Assembly (NCBI GenBank): GCA_030374735.1
Contig: JASCIV010000800.1
Coordinates: 1-12,095, forward strand
Direction: 5' to 3'
DNA length: 12,095 bases
DNA from: Gracilaria caudata
Lineage: Eukaryota; Rhodophyta; Florideophyceae; Gracilariales; Gracilariaceae
Positions 1 to 7,680 of this stretch are shown here, one piece after another. The notes under the pieces were generated by a model that searched no databases, had not been told where the DNA came from, and saw only the letters and a program-made list of their open reading frames with translations. The position numbers were made by a program, and so were the translations under genes. Every line of letters begins with the position of its first letter. Position 1 is the first letter of the stretch.

Positions 1-350
1 GGCAGGGCCCGCCCCGTCCGGGCACTGGGGGTTCTTACTCCCCAGGAACCCCTTCCGAGCCCGAGCCCAGGGCATCGGGAGGTATCTCCCGGCGGTGGGG
101 GCGCCACTTCCCCATTCCGCCGGGAAACTCCGCCACGATTGGGATGCTGAGGGTCCTCACTCCCCAGTCATCCCCCCCAGGCTCTGACTCAGGTACCAGA
201 CGGAGAAAGAGACCGGAGGGGGTGGGAAAGCGGCTTGCCCCTTTTATACTGAATTCGAGGAGCCATTGTCAGCCGGTCTGCGCGTCAGGAGAGGCGAGAG
301 GGCAAGGAGAGATAATTGCATTGTGAGACGCCGTGGTGCGCGAGAGGTTT
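1..350. other. GC-rich, repeat-bearing segment at the left edge, no gene recognised
   Basis: This stretch is clearly richer in G and C, with C-tracts and G-tracts, than the roughly 45-50% GC DNA that follows. It contains an imperfect 17-base direct repeat (29-45 and 151-167) and small perfect hairpins, for example CGGGAG/CTCCCG at 76-91 with a 4-base loop, and GGGGTTC/GAACCCC at 28-34 and 46-52. The only open frame, about 60 codons from an ATG at 144, has no recognisable similarity and I do not accept it. It could be the end of a transposable element, a structured RNA or a neighbouring gene's promoter. The window edge prevents a decision. Confidence 0.35.
29..167 (+). repeat. Imperfect 17-base direct repeat, 122 bp apart
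   Basis: GGGTTCTTACTCCCCAG at 29-45 recurs as GGGTCCTCACTCCCCAG at 151-167, identical at 15 of 17 positions. Both copies are followed by C-runs and CCCAGG-like words. Two diverged copies this close suggest an old local duplication or a repeat family, but the copy number elsewhere cannot be seen here. Confidence 0.5.
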
Positions 351-837
351 TGACAGCTGCTGACAAGAATTAGAATGCGCATGAACCGTGTGCAAATGCA
401 CTATCCACGCCCTACAATTGCAGTGAGCGATGCGAAGAACACCGAACTACTTTCTTTCCGGTTGGACTTGGAAGGCGACGTGGTTCTTGTTGTGTTCTTT
501 TGCATTTGGAGTTAGCACGATGCGAATTGTGAGGCCGAATTCAGCTTCGTACGCTGTGTGACGGCGTCTTCATTCTTCTAATTTCGAAGCTCCGTAACGC
601 TGACAAAAGAACTTCAATTTGCTTCCGCCTCTCCTTCCTGGTCGGACAGTTGGGATTGAATCGCATTCAGTTGGACATTACCATTGTGAGACCTTATAAC
701 GGCAATTACATGAAGGACAGAACGCGCCGTTGAGCAGCTCGTAGTATTGAGGCTCTACTGAAAAGTGTCGACGGGTCTTCTCCAGGTGCGCATCAAGCGG
801 ATGTATCCACTCGTCATCCGTGCGCGCATTCAAAAAG

Positions 838-856
838 CGCGCTCCTCGGGAGCGCG
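838..856. repeat. Perfect 8-bp hairpin flanked by A5 on both sides
   Basis: CGCGCTCC and GGAGCGCG pair perfectly around the 3-base loop TCG. AAAAA precedes the hairpin (a C and a G stand at the junction) and AAAAA follows it directly. Read on the minus strand this is a GC-rich stem followed by a T-run, a shape like an intrinsic terminator, although in nuclear DNA that meaning is not established. Confidence 0.6.
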
Positions 857-1249
857 AAAAAGCTGATGCTACGAAGGTAGTACAGTAGTACTCGGGAACT
901 ACGTCATGCGTGCGACGGCGACGGTTTCAAATAGAGGAGTTGAGTATGATGATGATGAGTTTTTTATTATTCGTAGATAGACCCACGCTTCGAGGTCGGT
1001 CTTGCTCCCAGAGTTGATTTCCTTCGGCGTGAACCAAATAATGGAACGTTGCTGACGTTTGTAGTTTGTTGTGTCGCTCGTGCCTGATTGTTGTATCGCT
1101 CACTCACAACTCTGTCCTCTTAATGCAAAAGCGACTTGTTCGATTGATGATGACTACGAGATAACAAATTAGCTCTCTTTCGGTGAAGGCTGAAGAACCG
1201 TTCGTATCAGCGTGTAGAAAATTAGTAAGCCAGGCCAACGACTAAGGGT

Positions 1250-1271
1250 AGCGTTTATCCTTATAAACGCT
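1250..1271. repeat. Perfect 9-bp hairpin downstream of the peptidase gene
   Basis: AGCGTTTAT and ATAAACGCT are exact reverse complements separated by CCTT. The hairpin lies about 235 bp beyond the stop codon of the minus-strand gene, where it could be a 3' UTR structure. There is no direct evidence of function. Confidence 0.6.
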
Positions 1272-1408
1272 CTCACTTTTCCCGAACCAGTGAATTTGAT
1301 GTGCAAATGGAGCCGGGATCATTCTGTTAATTCATCGCCGACGATGTGATTGGCCTCGTACAAGAATCTTGCACGCAATGTGCTTTTGAAACAGGCACAA
1401 ATGACTTC

Positions 1409-1429
1409 TTCTCTGAGATCTTCAGAGAA
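1409..1429. repeat. Perfect 8-bp hairpin near the 3' end of the peptidase gene
   Basis: TTCTCTGA and TCAGAGAA pair around GATCT, about 77 bp past the stop codon of the minus-strand gene. It is probably inside that gene's 3' UTR and may form an RNA stem. Confidence 0.55.
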
Positions 1430-1505
1430 CGAATCGTGAAACAGAAATAACTTTACATGTCAAAAATAATCCCCAGGGAGTTCATGCAATCGGAAAACAC
1501 TTCAC

Positions 1506-4500
1506 TTAGACTACAACATCAAGCGACAGATCCAATCCATCTTCAGTAGCCTTCTTGAGCGCATCTTCACCGCCAACGACGACCACAGTTCCTTGCTCTC
1601 GAACCGCCTGCAGGGCTTCACCCAGTTCTCTAAAGTCCTTCACGGAGACTCCAAGAACTTCGTCCCTCCGCTGTTGACGAATTTCATCAGTGTTACCATT
1701 GATTTGTCTCAGAGTAGAGGCAAATCCCTTTGCATCTGGAAGCTGATACGAGTCCATAGCCCCAATCATACCAATCACGCTACGAGTAAGCTCTTCGTCT
1801 GAGAGATTTAGCTGCGACAGAAAGTTCGGCGCACCATCGTAGCTGTTTAACGTGGCACGTACGTTGGGGTCCCTGTAGGACAAGTACATGAACATTCCAG
1901 TCTTCACATCCATGCGACAAAACCCTCCATACGCTCCACCCTGAACTCGGACAGTATCCCATAGATAGGACGTTCCGAGATGTCGTGAAGCAACTGAGTG
2001 CCCGCCGGACGGCTTGAAACCAAGGTCGTATAGGTTAGCTGCTTTTCCAACATAGTTCACCGTCGAGGGAACTATCAAACCCTCATTCTCGCGAGGTAGC
2101 AAAAGCGATGTAGACAACCAGCTTGGGCCAATATCCACGGGTTTCTCGGACAAGCGATTGAAGAATGAAGGCAGAAGGGATCGAACACTACTGAAGTCAC
2201 TTGCAGAAGTGGTCACATTCAACACCATGTTTTCACGTGTCATCATTAGCTTTTGCAGCTGACTGAGCTCTGCAGATACTGAGTCCCAATCTTCGTCAAT
2301 TCTGGTTATAAGCTTCCGAATTGCTTTGAGGAAATCAATTCCTCCCAGTTGCTCATCAACCCAAAGAGCTGGACGGAACATGGCACCTAATCTCCCGGCT
2401 GCGACTGTGTGTCCGCTGCTTGAAAGCGATGCTTCAATTCCTGCACGCTCCTCCACAAGTAGCTGACGGAACCGCTCCTTATTCTTCACATTCGCATCCA
2501 CAAGAATATCTCCAAAGATATCCATCAGATGAGACATTTGCGAAACCACTGCCTTCCCCCGTACAAGCAATTTCAGCATTGGTTTACCATTGCCATCTGT
2601 TGTGTACTGCTGGTCCGAATAAGCGCTCGTCGAAACACCCCCAGTCTCAGCTCCTATCCTCTGTTGGAGGCTCACAAAGTCGTCTTTGGATGTTCCCAAC
2701 TCAGTCAGTGCACCAACAAAAATTGAAGCAAGGGGAAGATACTCCTTGGGGATGTGGGACATATCCAAAGCCATGTCGACGTACACTACGCCATTCGTAC
2801 TCAGAGGATGATGATATACGGTCACACCTTTCTCACTGTACCTATCGAACGGCACCGTCTTAATCTTCTTATCCAAATCACTCCTCGACAGTGACGGAAT
2901 CTTGGCCAAATCTTCAGGGCTGTCGTGAGCAGCTTGCTTTTCCTTCAAGCGTTTTGTTTCCGAGATTACGTGCAGATAATCCTCTTTGGAAAAATTAGAT
3001 GTTGCTTTCTCTATTCGTGCTTGCTCAGCAGCATCTTCCTTCCTGGCAAATTCGGGGTCTGGCCTCATGGAAAGCAAAGCGCGGTGCGGATTGTTCAGCA
3101 AGTACTTTGCAACAGTCTCTTGAAAAACAGGTTCCTTTCTCTCAAGACGATCCCTCAAGCTCTTCACGGCCGCTTCAAACTTCAGAGTTGTTAGTGGATC
3201 AGCGTCATGAAGCCATGTCGTCAAAGATCGCAACATGAGCGAAAGCCCTTTTGGAAATGAGCCGGTATTGTTCTCTCGCAGTCGGAATTCGATTGTATTG
3301 AGGCTAGCGTCAATCATTCTTTCAGGGAAACCATTTTGTTGTACGTCTCTCAATACATCAAACACAACCTTCTCCATCTTGGGAGCGGTATCTTTGGTCA
3401 TTCCTTTCAAGCCAACAGAGAATGTCATTTGGCGCAGGTCCGTCTCCAACCCTCCGCCCACCACATCTTCCCCAAGCTGAGAATCAATCAAGGCCTTTCG
3501 CAAGGGAGAAGATGACAATGAGAGCAGAATGTGATTCATCACAGAGAGACTCAGGAGTTCTGATGGATCTATCTCGTCTACTGGAGGGTTAATTAGCCAG
3601 TTGATTGTGGCCATATGCTTTTTTCCAGTATCAGATCCGGAACCTGCGTCATATCCAAATTCAAATGACTTCGGTTCCGTCCATGACTCTTGAAGACCAA
3701 CGGCTGATGAAACGGGGCGCTTCTCAAAGTCCTTCAGGAAACTGTCCGCCTTGGCAAGTCTCTTGAACTCTTCATCATCACCGTAGAACCACATACGGGC
3801 GTTAGTGGGATGATAATAGTCGTCGTAAAAGCCCTTGAACTTCTCCCAGGTTAGATTCGGAATGTCGCGAGGATGTCCACCCGATTCTACTCCGTAGATG
3901 GTATTCGGGAACGACACTCTCTGTGAAAGCTCTGCCAACAAGCGATCAGATGATGAGTAAGCACCCTTCATTTCATTGTACACTACACCTTTTATCGTGA
4001 CCTTCCCGTTTGGATCTTCGAGTTCAAGGTGGTGACCTTCCTGGGCAAGTGTGTCGGGAGTGAGATTTGGATGGAAAACAGCGTCCATATAAACGTCCAC
4101 TAAGTTGTAGAAATCGCGTTCATTGCAACTAGCCACAGGATAGCATGTCTTATCTGGAAACGTAAACGCATTCAGGAAGGTGTTCAGAGAACCCTTCATG
4201 AGTTCCACGAACGGCTCTTTCACTGGATACTTTTGGCTTCCGCAAAGCACGGAATGCTCCAGGATATGTGCAACGCCAGTAGAATCTCTTGGCGGAGTAC
4301 GGAAAACAACGCCGAAAGTCTTGTTTTCATCATCGTTCAATACACTTATGAGACGAGCACCAGTCTTCTCATGTACCCAAAAGCGCACCATGGAACTAAT
4401 CTCTTTCACGAACTCCTCTCGGTTTAGGCGGAATCCACTTATTACATCACCAATGTTGCATTCTACGGGAGTGGAAAACTCGGTAACGGTGGCAGCCATT

Positions 4501-4688
4501 GCCATTACCGAGCGATTCTGCAACGTTTGCGGAGCTCTAGATGCGAGAGCGTGGCGCACCGGAAACCTGCTTCCAGTCCATGTGGACTTTGCTCGCAAGA
4601 GCGTCGAAGAAACAAGTTTGGCTTTGTGAAGAGGACGTGGTACCGCTGTGATAAAGGCACTGTACGCAGCCGTGAAGAACTTTGTCAT
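1506..4688 (-). CDS. Presequence protease PreP (M16C zinc metallopeptidase), organelle-targeted
   Basis: PreP degrades cleaved targeting presequences and other unstructured peptides in mitochondria and plastids. The frame gives 1060 residues from the first ATG, close to plant PreP. The open frame continues 57 codons upstream but only from a GTG, so I take the ATG at 4688. Residues 1 to about 65 are Ser/Ala/Arg-rich with almost no acid, as in a transit or mitochondrial peptide (MTKFF start). The inverted zinc motif H-I-L-E-H gives H141, E144 and H145; the third zinc ligand is E239 in YNEMKG. In the C-terminal half, RVQGGAY supplies R914 and Y920. Their six-residue spacing matches the substrate-binding Arg/Tyr pair known in Arabidopsis PreP1. 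All catalytic residues are present, so the enzyme should be active. No intron is evident. Which organelle it serves, or both, cannot be told from sequence alone. Confidence 0.95.
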   Translation of the reverse strand: MTKFFTAAYSAFITAVPRPLHKAKLVSSTLLRAKSTWTGSRFPVRHALASRAPQTLQNRSVMAMAATVTEFSTPVECNIGDVISGFRLNREEFVKEISSMVRFWVHEKTGARLISVLNDDENKTFGVVFRTPPRDSTGVAHILEHSVLCGSQKYPVKEPFVELMKGSLNTFLNAFTFPDKTCYPVASCNERDFYNLVDVYMDAVFHPNLTPDTLAQEGHHLELEDPNGKVTIKGVVYNEMKGAYSSSDRLLAELSQRVSFPNTIYGVESGGHPRDIPNLTWEKFKGFYDDYYHPTNARMWFYGDDEEFKRLAKADSFLKDFEKRPVSSAVGLQESWTEPKSFEFGYDAGSGSDTGKKHMATINWLINPPVDEIDPSELLSLSVMNHILLSLSSSPLRKALIDSQLGEDVVGGGLETDLRQMTFSVGLKGMTKDTAPKMEKVVFDVLRDVQQNGFPERMIDASLNTIEFRLRENNTGSFPKGLSLMLRSLTTWLHDADPLTTLKFEAAVKSLRDRLERKEPVFQETVAKYLLNNPHRALLSMRPDPEFARKEDAAEQARIEKATSNFSKEDYLHVISETKRLKEKQAAHDSPEDLAKIPSLSRSDLDKKIKTVPFDRYSEKGVTVYHHPLSTNGVVYVDMALDMSHIPKEYLPLASIFVGALTELGTSKDDFVSLQQRIGAETGGVSTSAYSDQQYTTDGNGKPMLKLLVRGKAVVSQMSHLMDIFGDILVDANVKNKERFRQLLVEERAGIEASLSSSGHTVAAGRLGAMFRPALWVDEQLGGIDFLKAIRKLITRIDEDWDSVSAELSQLQKLMMTRENMVLNVTTSASDFSSVRSLLPSFFNRLSEKPVDIGPSWLSTSLLLPRENEGLIVPSTVNYVGKAANLYDLGFKPSGGHSVASRHLGTSYLWDTVRVQGGAYGGFCRMDVKTGMFMYLSYRDPNVRATLNSYDGAPNFLSQLNLSDEELTRSVIGMIGAMDSYQLPDAKGFASTLRQINGNTDEIRQQRRDEVLGVSVKDFRELGEALQAVREQGTVVVVGGEDALKKATEDGLDLSLDVVV

Positions 4689-5496
4689 GTTTGAAGTAGC
4701 CAACGGGTACCTCGCGGAACGCTGAAGCGGCGCAGAGGATGAAAATAGTCCGTGTGACTCGTGATGAAGAAGATTCCCACTGGCAAGGAAATTGGGATGG
4801 ATCTGAAGTCGTCCCGAACAACGTCTGCGTGTCTTACAAGCAAGCGCATAGCCTTGCACGCCAGGGGTGAGAAACGCAAATAACCAGCAGAAATCTATTC
4901 ACTGTGTTCGGCTTTGGATGCCACCGTTGAGCTGCCAATTTCTGGTGCGGCGGATCACAAGATTGACATTAGATTTGCTTCAATATCTTTTTTCATGCTT
5001 AGCTTTCGTCTTCCCCTGCATTCCAAGGGTCATTGTTTGCCATCCATCCCGTGGAGTGCGCTTGATGCTTGCTCCCCGAGAGTTTCGGAGCTCTGTCAAT
5101 AACACAAAGTGCGATGGGTATGGTGTGTCGCGAGAAGCACACTCTGATGTGTGATACGTTTGGAATGGGAGGGGGGGGGGCCATTACAAGTCGAGTGATT
5201 TTCGCATAGGTTTACCAACCGCAGCGGCAAATCCAAGCCTCAGCTAACTGTTTACGCTTTTGGCGCTTGTGCGGATTCTGACGGGTGACAAGCGTAGTCA
5301 ACCGCTTCTAAAGTAGGACGGCAGACGACAGATCAACACACCGTGCTGTCTACGGCATTTTCCACTGGGAAACGCCCTATTAGATAATGTCGGCAAGAGG
5401 GACGCAAAAGAATAACTGTGCACGTCCACGTCCACGTTCGCACGTGCATACACTCCTGTCGATCGTTTGTTGGCCGCCACGCCGACCGGCGACACA
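4689..5496. promoter_or_regulatory. Upstream region of the peptidase gene, possibly a divergent promoter
   Basis: This region holds the 5' UTR and promoter of the minus-strand PreP gene and, if the frame at about 5497-6021 is real, its promoter as well. Short open frames here begin with non-ATG codons or have no recognisable similarity. A run of ten G lies at 5171-5180. A cluster of four ACGT cores (5422, 5428, 5434 and 5442) ends in the palindrome GCACGTGC at 5440-5447. No clear TATA box was found. Confidence 0.5.
5422..5447 (+). promoter_or_regulatory. Cluster of four ACGT cores including a CACGTG box
   Basis: ACGT occurs at 5422, 5428, 5434 and 5442, spaced 6, 6 and 8 bases. The last copy lies in the 8-base palindrome GCACGTGC. 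ACGT/CACGTG cores are the classic sites of plant and algal bZIP and bHLH factors. The cluster stands about 50 bp before the first ATG of the plus-strand coding-like stretch. Regulatory use is inferred. Confidence 0.4.
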
Positions 5497-6021
5497 ATGA
5501 GCTCCGCGCAGTACCCGATCCCTGAGCGTCCCGCCACTGCGCCCGACACGCCGAAGCGCTAAGCTAATCCAACTGCTCCTTTGGTGTCGATTGGTTCGAC
5601 ACCCCCTCGCTTCAATCCAAGCACGCCACCTCAACCTCAGCCTGCTGCACGCCCCACGCAGTCGCCGCCAAATACTCCCAAGGCTTCCGATTCCGTCCGA
5701 AATGGTGCTTCTGCCTTTCAGCCGCGTTGTTGTGGGCAGCGCCGCCATCCGCGGCATAAACGTCCAGTCGCCGTAGCTGCCCAACAAGCCTCGCGCACCC
5801 GTCCGTTGAACCGCATCCGGACCTCCTTGAACAACAACGCCTTACGTTACATCCAAACCAAGACGGCTCCAACGATGCGCTTCTCCGGCGCTACCGTGTC
5901 ACCTATCGAATTGAAACGCATTATACCTTCATCGCCGTCCCTACCTCTGAAGCCTAGGATTCCGGTGGTCAACCTCGACGAAGATAAAATTTCGTGGGAG
6001 GGGATGTCATTTTCGTTTTGA
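5497..6021 (+). other. Unresolved coding-like stretch, possibly a spliced or decayed gene
   Basis: From ATG 5497 one frame reads 21 codons (MSSAQYPIPERPATAPDTPKR) to TAA at 5560. The same frame then stays open for about 152 codons to TGA at 6019-6021, giving a Pro/Ser/Thr-rich protein ending KISWEGMSFSF. A second frame looks at least as gene-like between about 5800 and 5960, with C/T-rich third positions; it reads ...ALLRRYRVTYRIETHYTF... to a TAG. A third frame has a short ATG-started piece at 5702. No single uninterrupted ATG-started gene fits. It could be a gene with small introns, a frameshifted pseudogene or chance. The place, between two minus-strand genes, suits a plus-strand gene. Confidence 0.3.
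5583..5603. repeat. Perfect 8-bp hairpin inside the coding-like stretch
   Basis: GGTGTCGA and TCGACACC pair around TTGGT, 20 bp after the in-frame TAA at 5560-5562. The second arm resembles a tRNA T-arm word, but no tRNA body surrounds it. Confidence 0.55.
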
Positions 6022-6169
6022 CAGATTCTCGGCCATGAAGGAGCTCGCAGGGAAACGAATAGAAACTAAAAGAAGGAAATAGTCAGTGCACCATAAAGAA
6101 GCGCCAGATGCGTCGTGCATCACGGTTCGTTATCTGTGTACTACTTGCAAAACATAGGCGATGAGCAGT

Positions 6170-6499
6170 CTATAAAAGTGGGAAGGTTTGCACACCAAGC
6201 GCAGACGCACTGTTCACCACGTTGAAAAAGGCTTGCAGCTGTGCAATGATACCATCGCCTGTTATAGCCTCGGTAACAACTGCAAGGACGAAACCCACCA
6301 TGGCAGCCCTGCCATTCACATTTTCGGCGAATGGTGAAAACATTCCATTTGTGTTGTTTTGCTCAGGCTTGTTGGCAGTCATGAGAAACAAGGGTGGACT
6401 GCTTGTTGGCGAAATGGCAAAACTTGTTTGACGGGAAGAGCAACGCATAAAACGACGAGTGCTGCGAAAAACGCACGGCTTGCATGTCACGAATGCCAT
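6170..6499 (-). CDS. One-helix protein of the LHC/HLIP superfamily, plastid-targeted
   Basis: This small thylakoid protein has 109 residues from the ATG at 6499; the frame extends upstream only to a TTG. Residues 1 to about 45 form a basic, Ser/Thr-rich transit-like leader beginning MAFVT. The mature part carries the chlorophyll-binding signature E59-x-x-N62-G63-R64-A-A-M at the start of one transmembrane helix (about 62-80). T80-G81-x-G83, common in cyanobacterial HLIPs, follows it. Relatives bind chlorophyll and carotenoid and serve photoprotection or photosystem assembly. A hydrophobic stretch continues after the helix (about 83-109), longer than in a minimal HLIP, but it lacks a second signature. 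It lies in tandem with, and downstream of, the LOR gene. The exact subfamily (OHP1, OHP2 or SEP-like) is unresolved. Confidence 0.85.
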   Translation of the reverse strand: MAFVTCKPCVFRSTRRFMRCSSRQTSFAISPTSSPPLFLMTANKPEQNNTNGMFSPFAENVNGRAAMVGFVLAVVTEAITGDGIIAQLQAFFNVVNSASALGVQTFPLL

Positions 6500-7060
6500 T
6501 GTCCGTTGAGTTTTCTGTTGAGACAATCACTAAGCGGTTGCAGAACAAAGCTTATGGTCTGAAATTGTAGGACAAGCGCAACAAGACGATTGCAATGTGG
6601 CTTCCGACGATGGCGTTGTGCCGCCACCTGCACACCGTTTTAAGTGGGGCGCAGTAGCATCATGTTCGTGCGTATTCTCGTAATGACACAGAGATTTTTT
6701 GTGCACAGTGGTGTGTGGGCATAATGAATCGCAACGCTTTCCGCCAGTCAACGAAAGCCACAAGGCAGGCAAACGACTGGCGAGCGCTGTCAAAGACATT
6801 GAAAACGGCGAAATGCAGGCCCAAAAACGACGGAATCGTTTCGAACTCGAACGACACACGCCGTGTGTGTTACGCCACTCCACTCCACGAGATCATATCG
6901 CACGCTACGGTGGAGTTCTTTTGTGAGAAAAAAGCACGGCGGCTTTCCGACAGTCATCATGATGTCTGTGTGACTCCTCAGCGGGTAAGTAAACTTTTGG
7001 CGACGGCGTAAACAGCTTAGTGGCCAAACTTTTACTGCAGAGCTGTTTGGCAGCGCGAAA
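6500..7060. promoter_or_regulatory. Spacer holding the one-helix gene promoter and the LOR gene 3' end
   Basis: About 560 bp lies between two minus-strand genes. Overlapping open frames exist on both strands near 6660-7010, for example 95 residues from the ATG at 6724 on the plus strand. None has recognisable similarity, and several frames are open at once, which argues against coding. An 8-bp inverted repeat lies just beyond the LOR stop. No TATA box or polyadenylation signal was convincing. Confidence 0.4.
7010..7048. repeat. 8-bp inverted repeat just past the LOR gene stop
   Basis: AAACAGCT (7010-7017) and AGCTGTTT (7041-7048) are exact reverse complements, beginning 12 bp beyond the stop codon of the minus-strand gene. 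An overlapping CCAAAC/GTTTGG pair adds an alternative fold. It could be a 3' UTR stem. Confidence 0.4.
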
Positions 7061-7624
7061 TCATCGGTTGTGCACACAGTCAATGGACACCACGAGAAAC
7101 AGGAACAACGAAACGTCCACTCCGTTTGCGATTCGAATATTATAAGCCGGATGCGTGGAGCTCGGCACCTTTCTTCGAACCGTCATGAGAACTGTACCCG
7201 ACGCGCTATGAATCACACGATACGTGTCGTGCAGAAATCCCACAACCTCGTACAACGGTTGTTCACTACACCGCTCTGTCGCCCACACAAAGCACTGCTT
7301 CTTGCGCAAGCCACACACCTTCCATGACAACACGCTGCGATTTGTTTTGGCACAGCGAATGGACACGGTGGTGAGATGCACTCTGTGTGTGTATATTGGC
7401 TCGCCCTGTGCGTTGAGCAGAGCGCAGTTGAAGCGAAGCGCGGAATGGGATGTGCGGAACATGAGGTGTTTTGCGGCGAAGGGTCTGATTCTGCCGTGCT
7501 TTGCTCGAGTGGCGTGGCGTCTGTAGCGGAAGTGCAGCGGGGTGTCGAGAAGCATGACTGTGGAAGCGGTGGTGCTACTGGTTGTGCTGGAGCTTTCATC
7601 GCTGAGGCTGGAGCGCTGGCTCAT
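7061..7624 (-). CDS. LURP-one-related (LOR, Tubby-like C2) domain protein
   Basis: The protein has 187 residues from the ATG at 7624; the frame runs 22 codons further up, but only from a TTG. Residues 1-25 are Ser/Thr-rich and probably disordered. Residues about 40-187 show the alternating short-strand pattern of the LOR domain (DUF567): a strand with G-E-P-I-Y (74-78), then W-x-V (101-103), Y-E-V (125-127), Y-R-V (135-137), and the closing buried helix around G168-V-D170 to V184. The final signature A-x-G-V-D followed by a long hydrophobic run is typical of the family, which is structurally related to Tubby and phospholipid scramblases. In Arabidopsis, LURP1 acts in pathogen response; in algae the role is unknown. 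I recognised it by pattern, not by search. A scramblase-like relative is the main alternative. Confidence 0.65.
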   Translation of the reverse strand: MSQRSSLSDESSSTTSSTTASTVMLLDTPLHFRYRRHATRAKHGRIRPFAAKHLMFRTSHSALRFNCALLNAQGEPIYTHRVHLTTVSIRCAKTNRSVLSWKVCGLRKKQCFVWATERCSEQPLYEVVGFLHDTYRVIHSASGTVLMTVRRKVPSSTHPAYNIRIANGVDVSLFLFLVVSIDCVHNR

Positions 7625-7651
7625 TTTGAGATCGTAAACAAACAACAACAA

Positions 7652-7680
7652 CAAAGCGTTTGTGCTGCGCGTTTTGTGTG
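7652..7680 (-). promoter_or_regulatory. CACAAAACGC / CACAAACGC pair upstream of the LOR gene
   Basis: On the minus strand, about 30-55 bases before the ATG, CACAAAACGC is followed by CACAAACGC. The CAAAACG core recurs close to the starts of the genes at 9968 and 11681. It may be a shared core-promoter or 5' leader element. This is inference from recurrence only. Confidence 0.3.

Larger units (their letters stand above)
351..1505. other. Gene-free spacer downstream of the peptidase gene
   Basis: No open frame with believable coding character was found on either strand. The right part should contain the 3' UTR and polyadenylation site of the minus-strand peptidase gene ending at 1506. On that strand there is a TGTAAAG word at about 1451-1457, but no AATAAA close to the stop. 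The spacer carries three perfect short hairpins, listed separately, and a T-rich tract near 960. Confidence 0.5.

Noticed and set aside
4689..4859. N-terminal extension of the PreP frame by 57 residues
   Set aside because: It would begin at GTG, has no ATG and lacks targeting character better than the leader starting at the ATG at 4688. It is treated as 5' UTR.
5581..5610. Possible tRNA T-arm (GGTTCGACACC)
   Set aside because: No acceptor stem, D-arm or anticodon arm can be built upstream. It is one arm of a simple hairpin.
6167..6178. TATAAAAG on the plus strand as a TATA box
   Set aside because: It overlaps the last codons and stop of the minus-strand one-helix gene, and no plus-strand gene starts downstream.
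6986..6991. GTAAGT as a 5' splice site of a plus-strand gene
   Set aside because: There is no supported exon on either side, and a six-base match is expected by chance in 12 kb.
6699..7011. Plus-strand small proteins in the spacer before the LOR gene
   Set aside because: Overlapping frames on both strands are open, without domains or a clear codon pattern, and a gene here would overlap the regulatory space of two neighbours.
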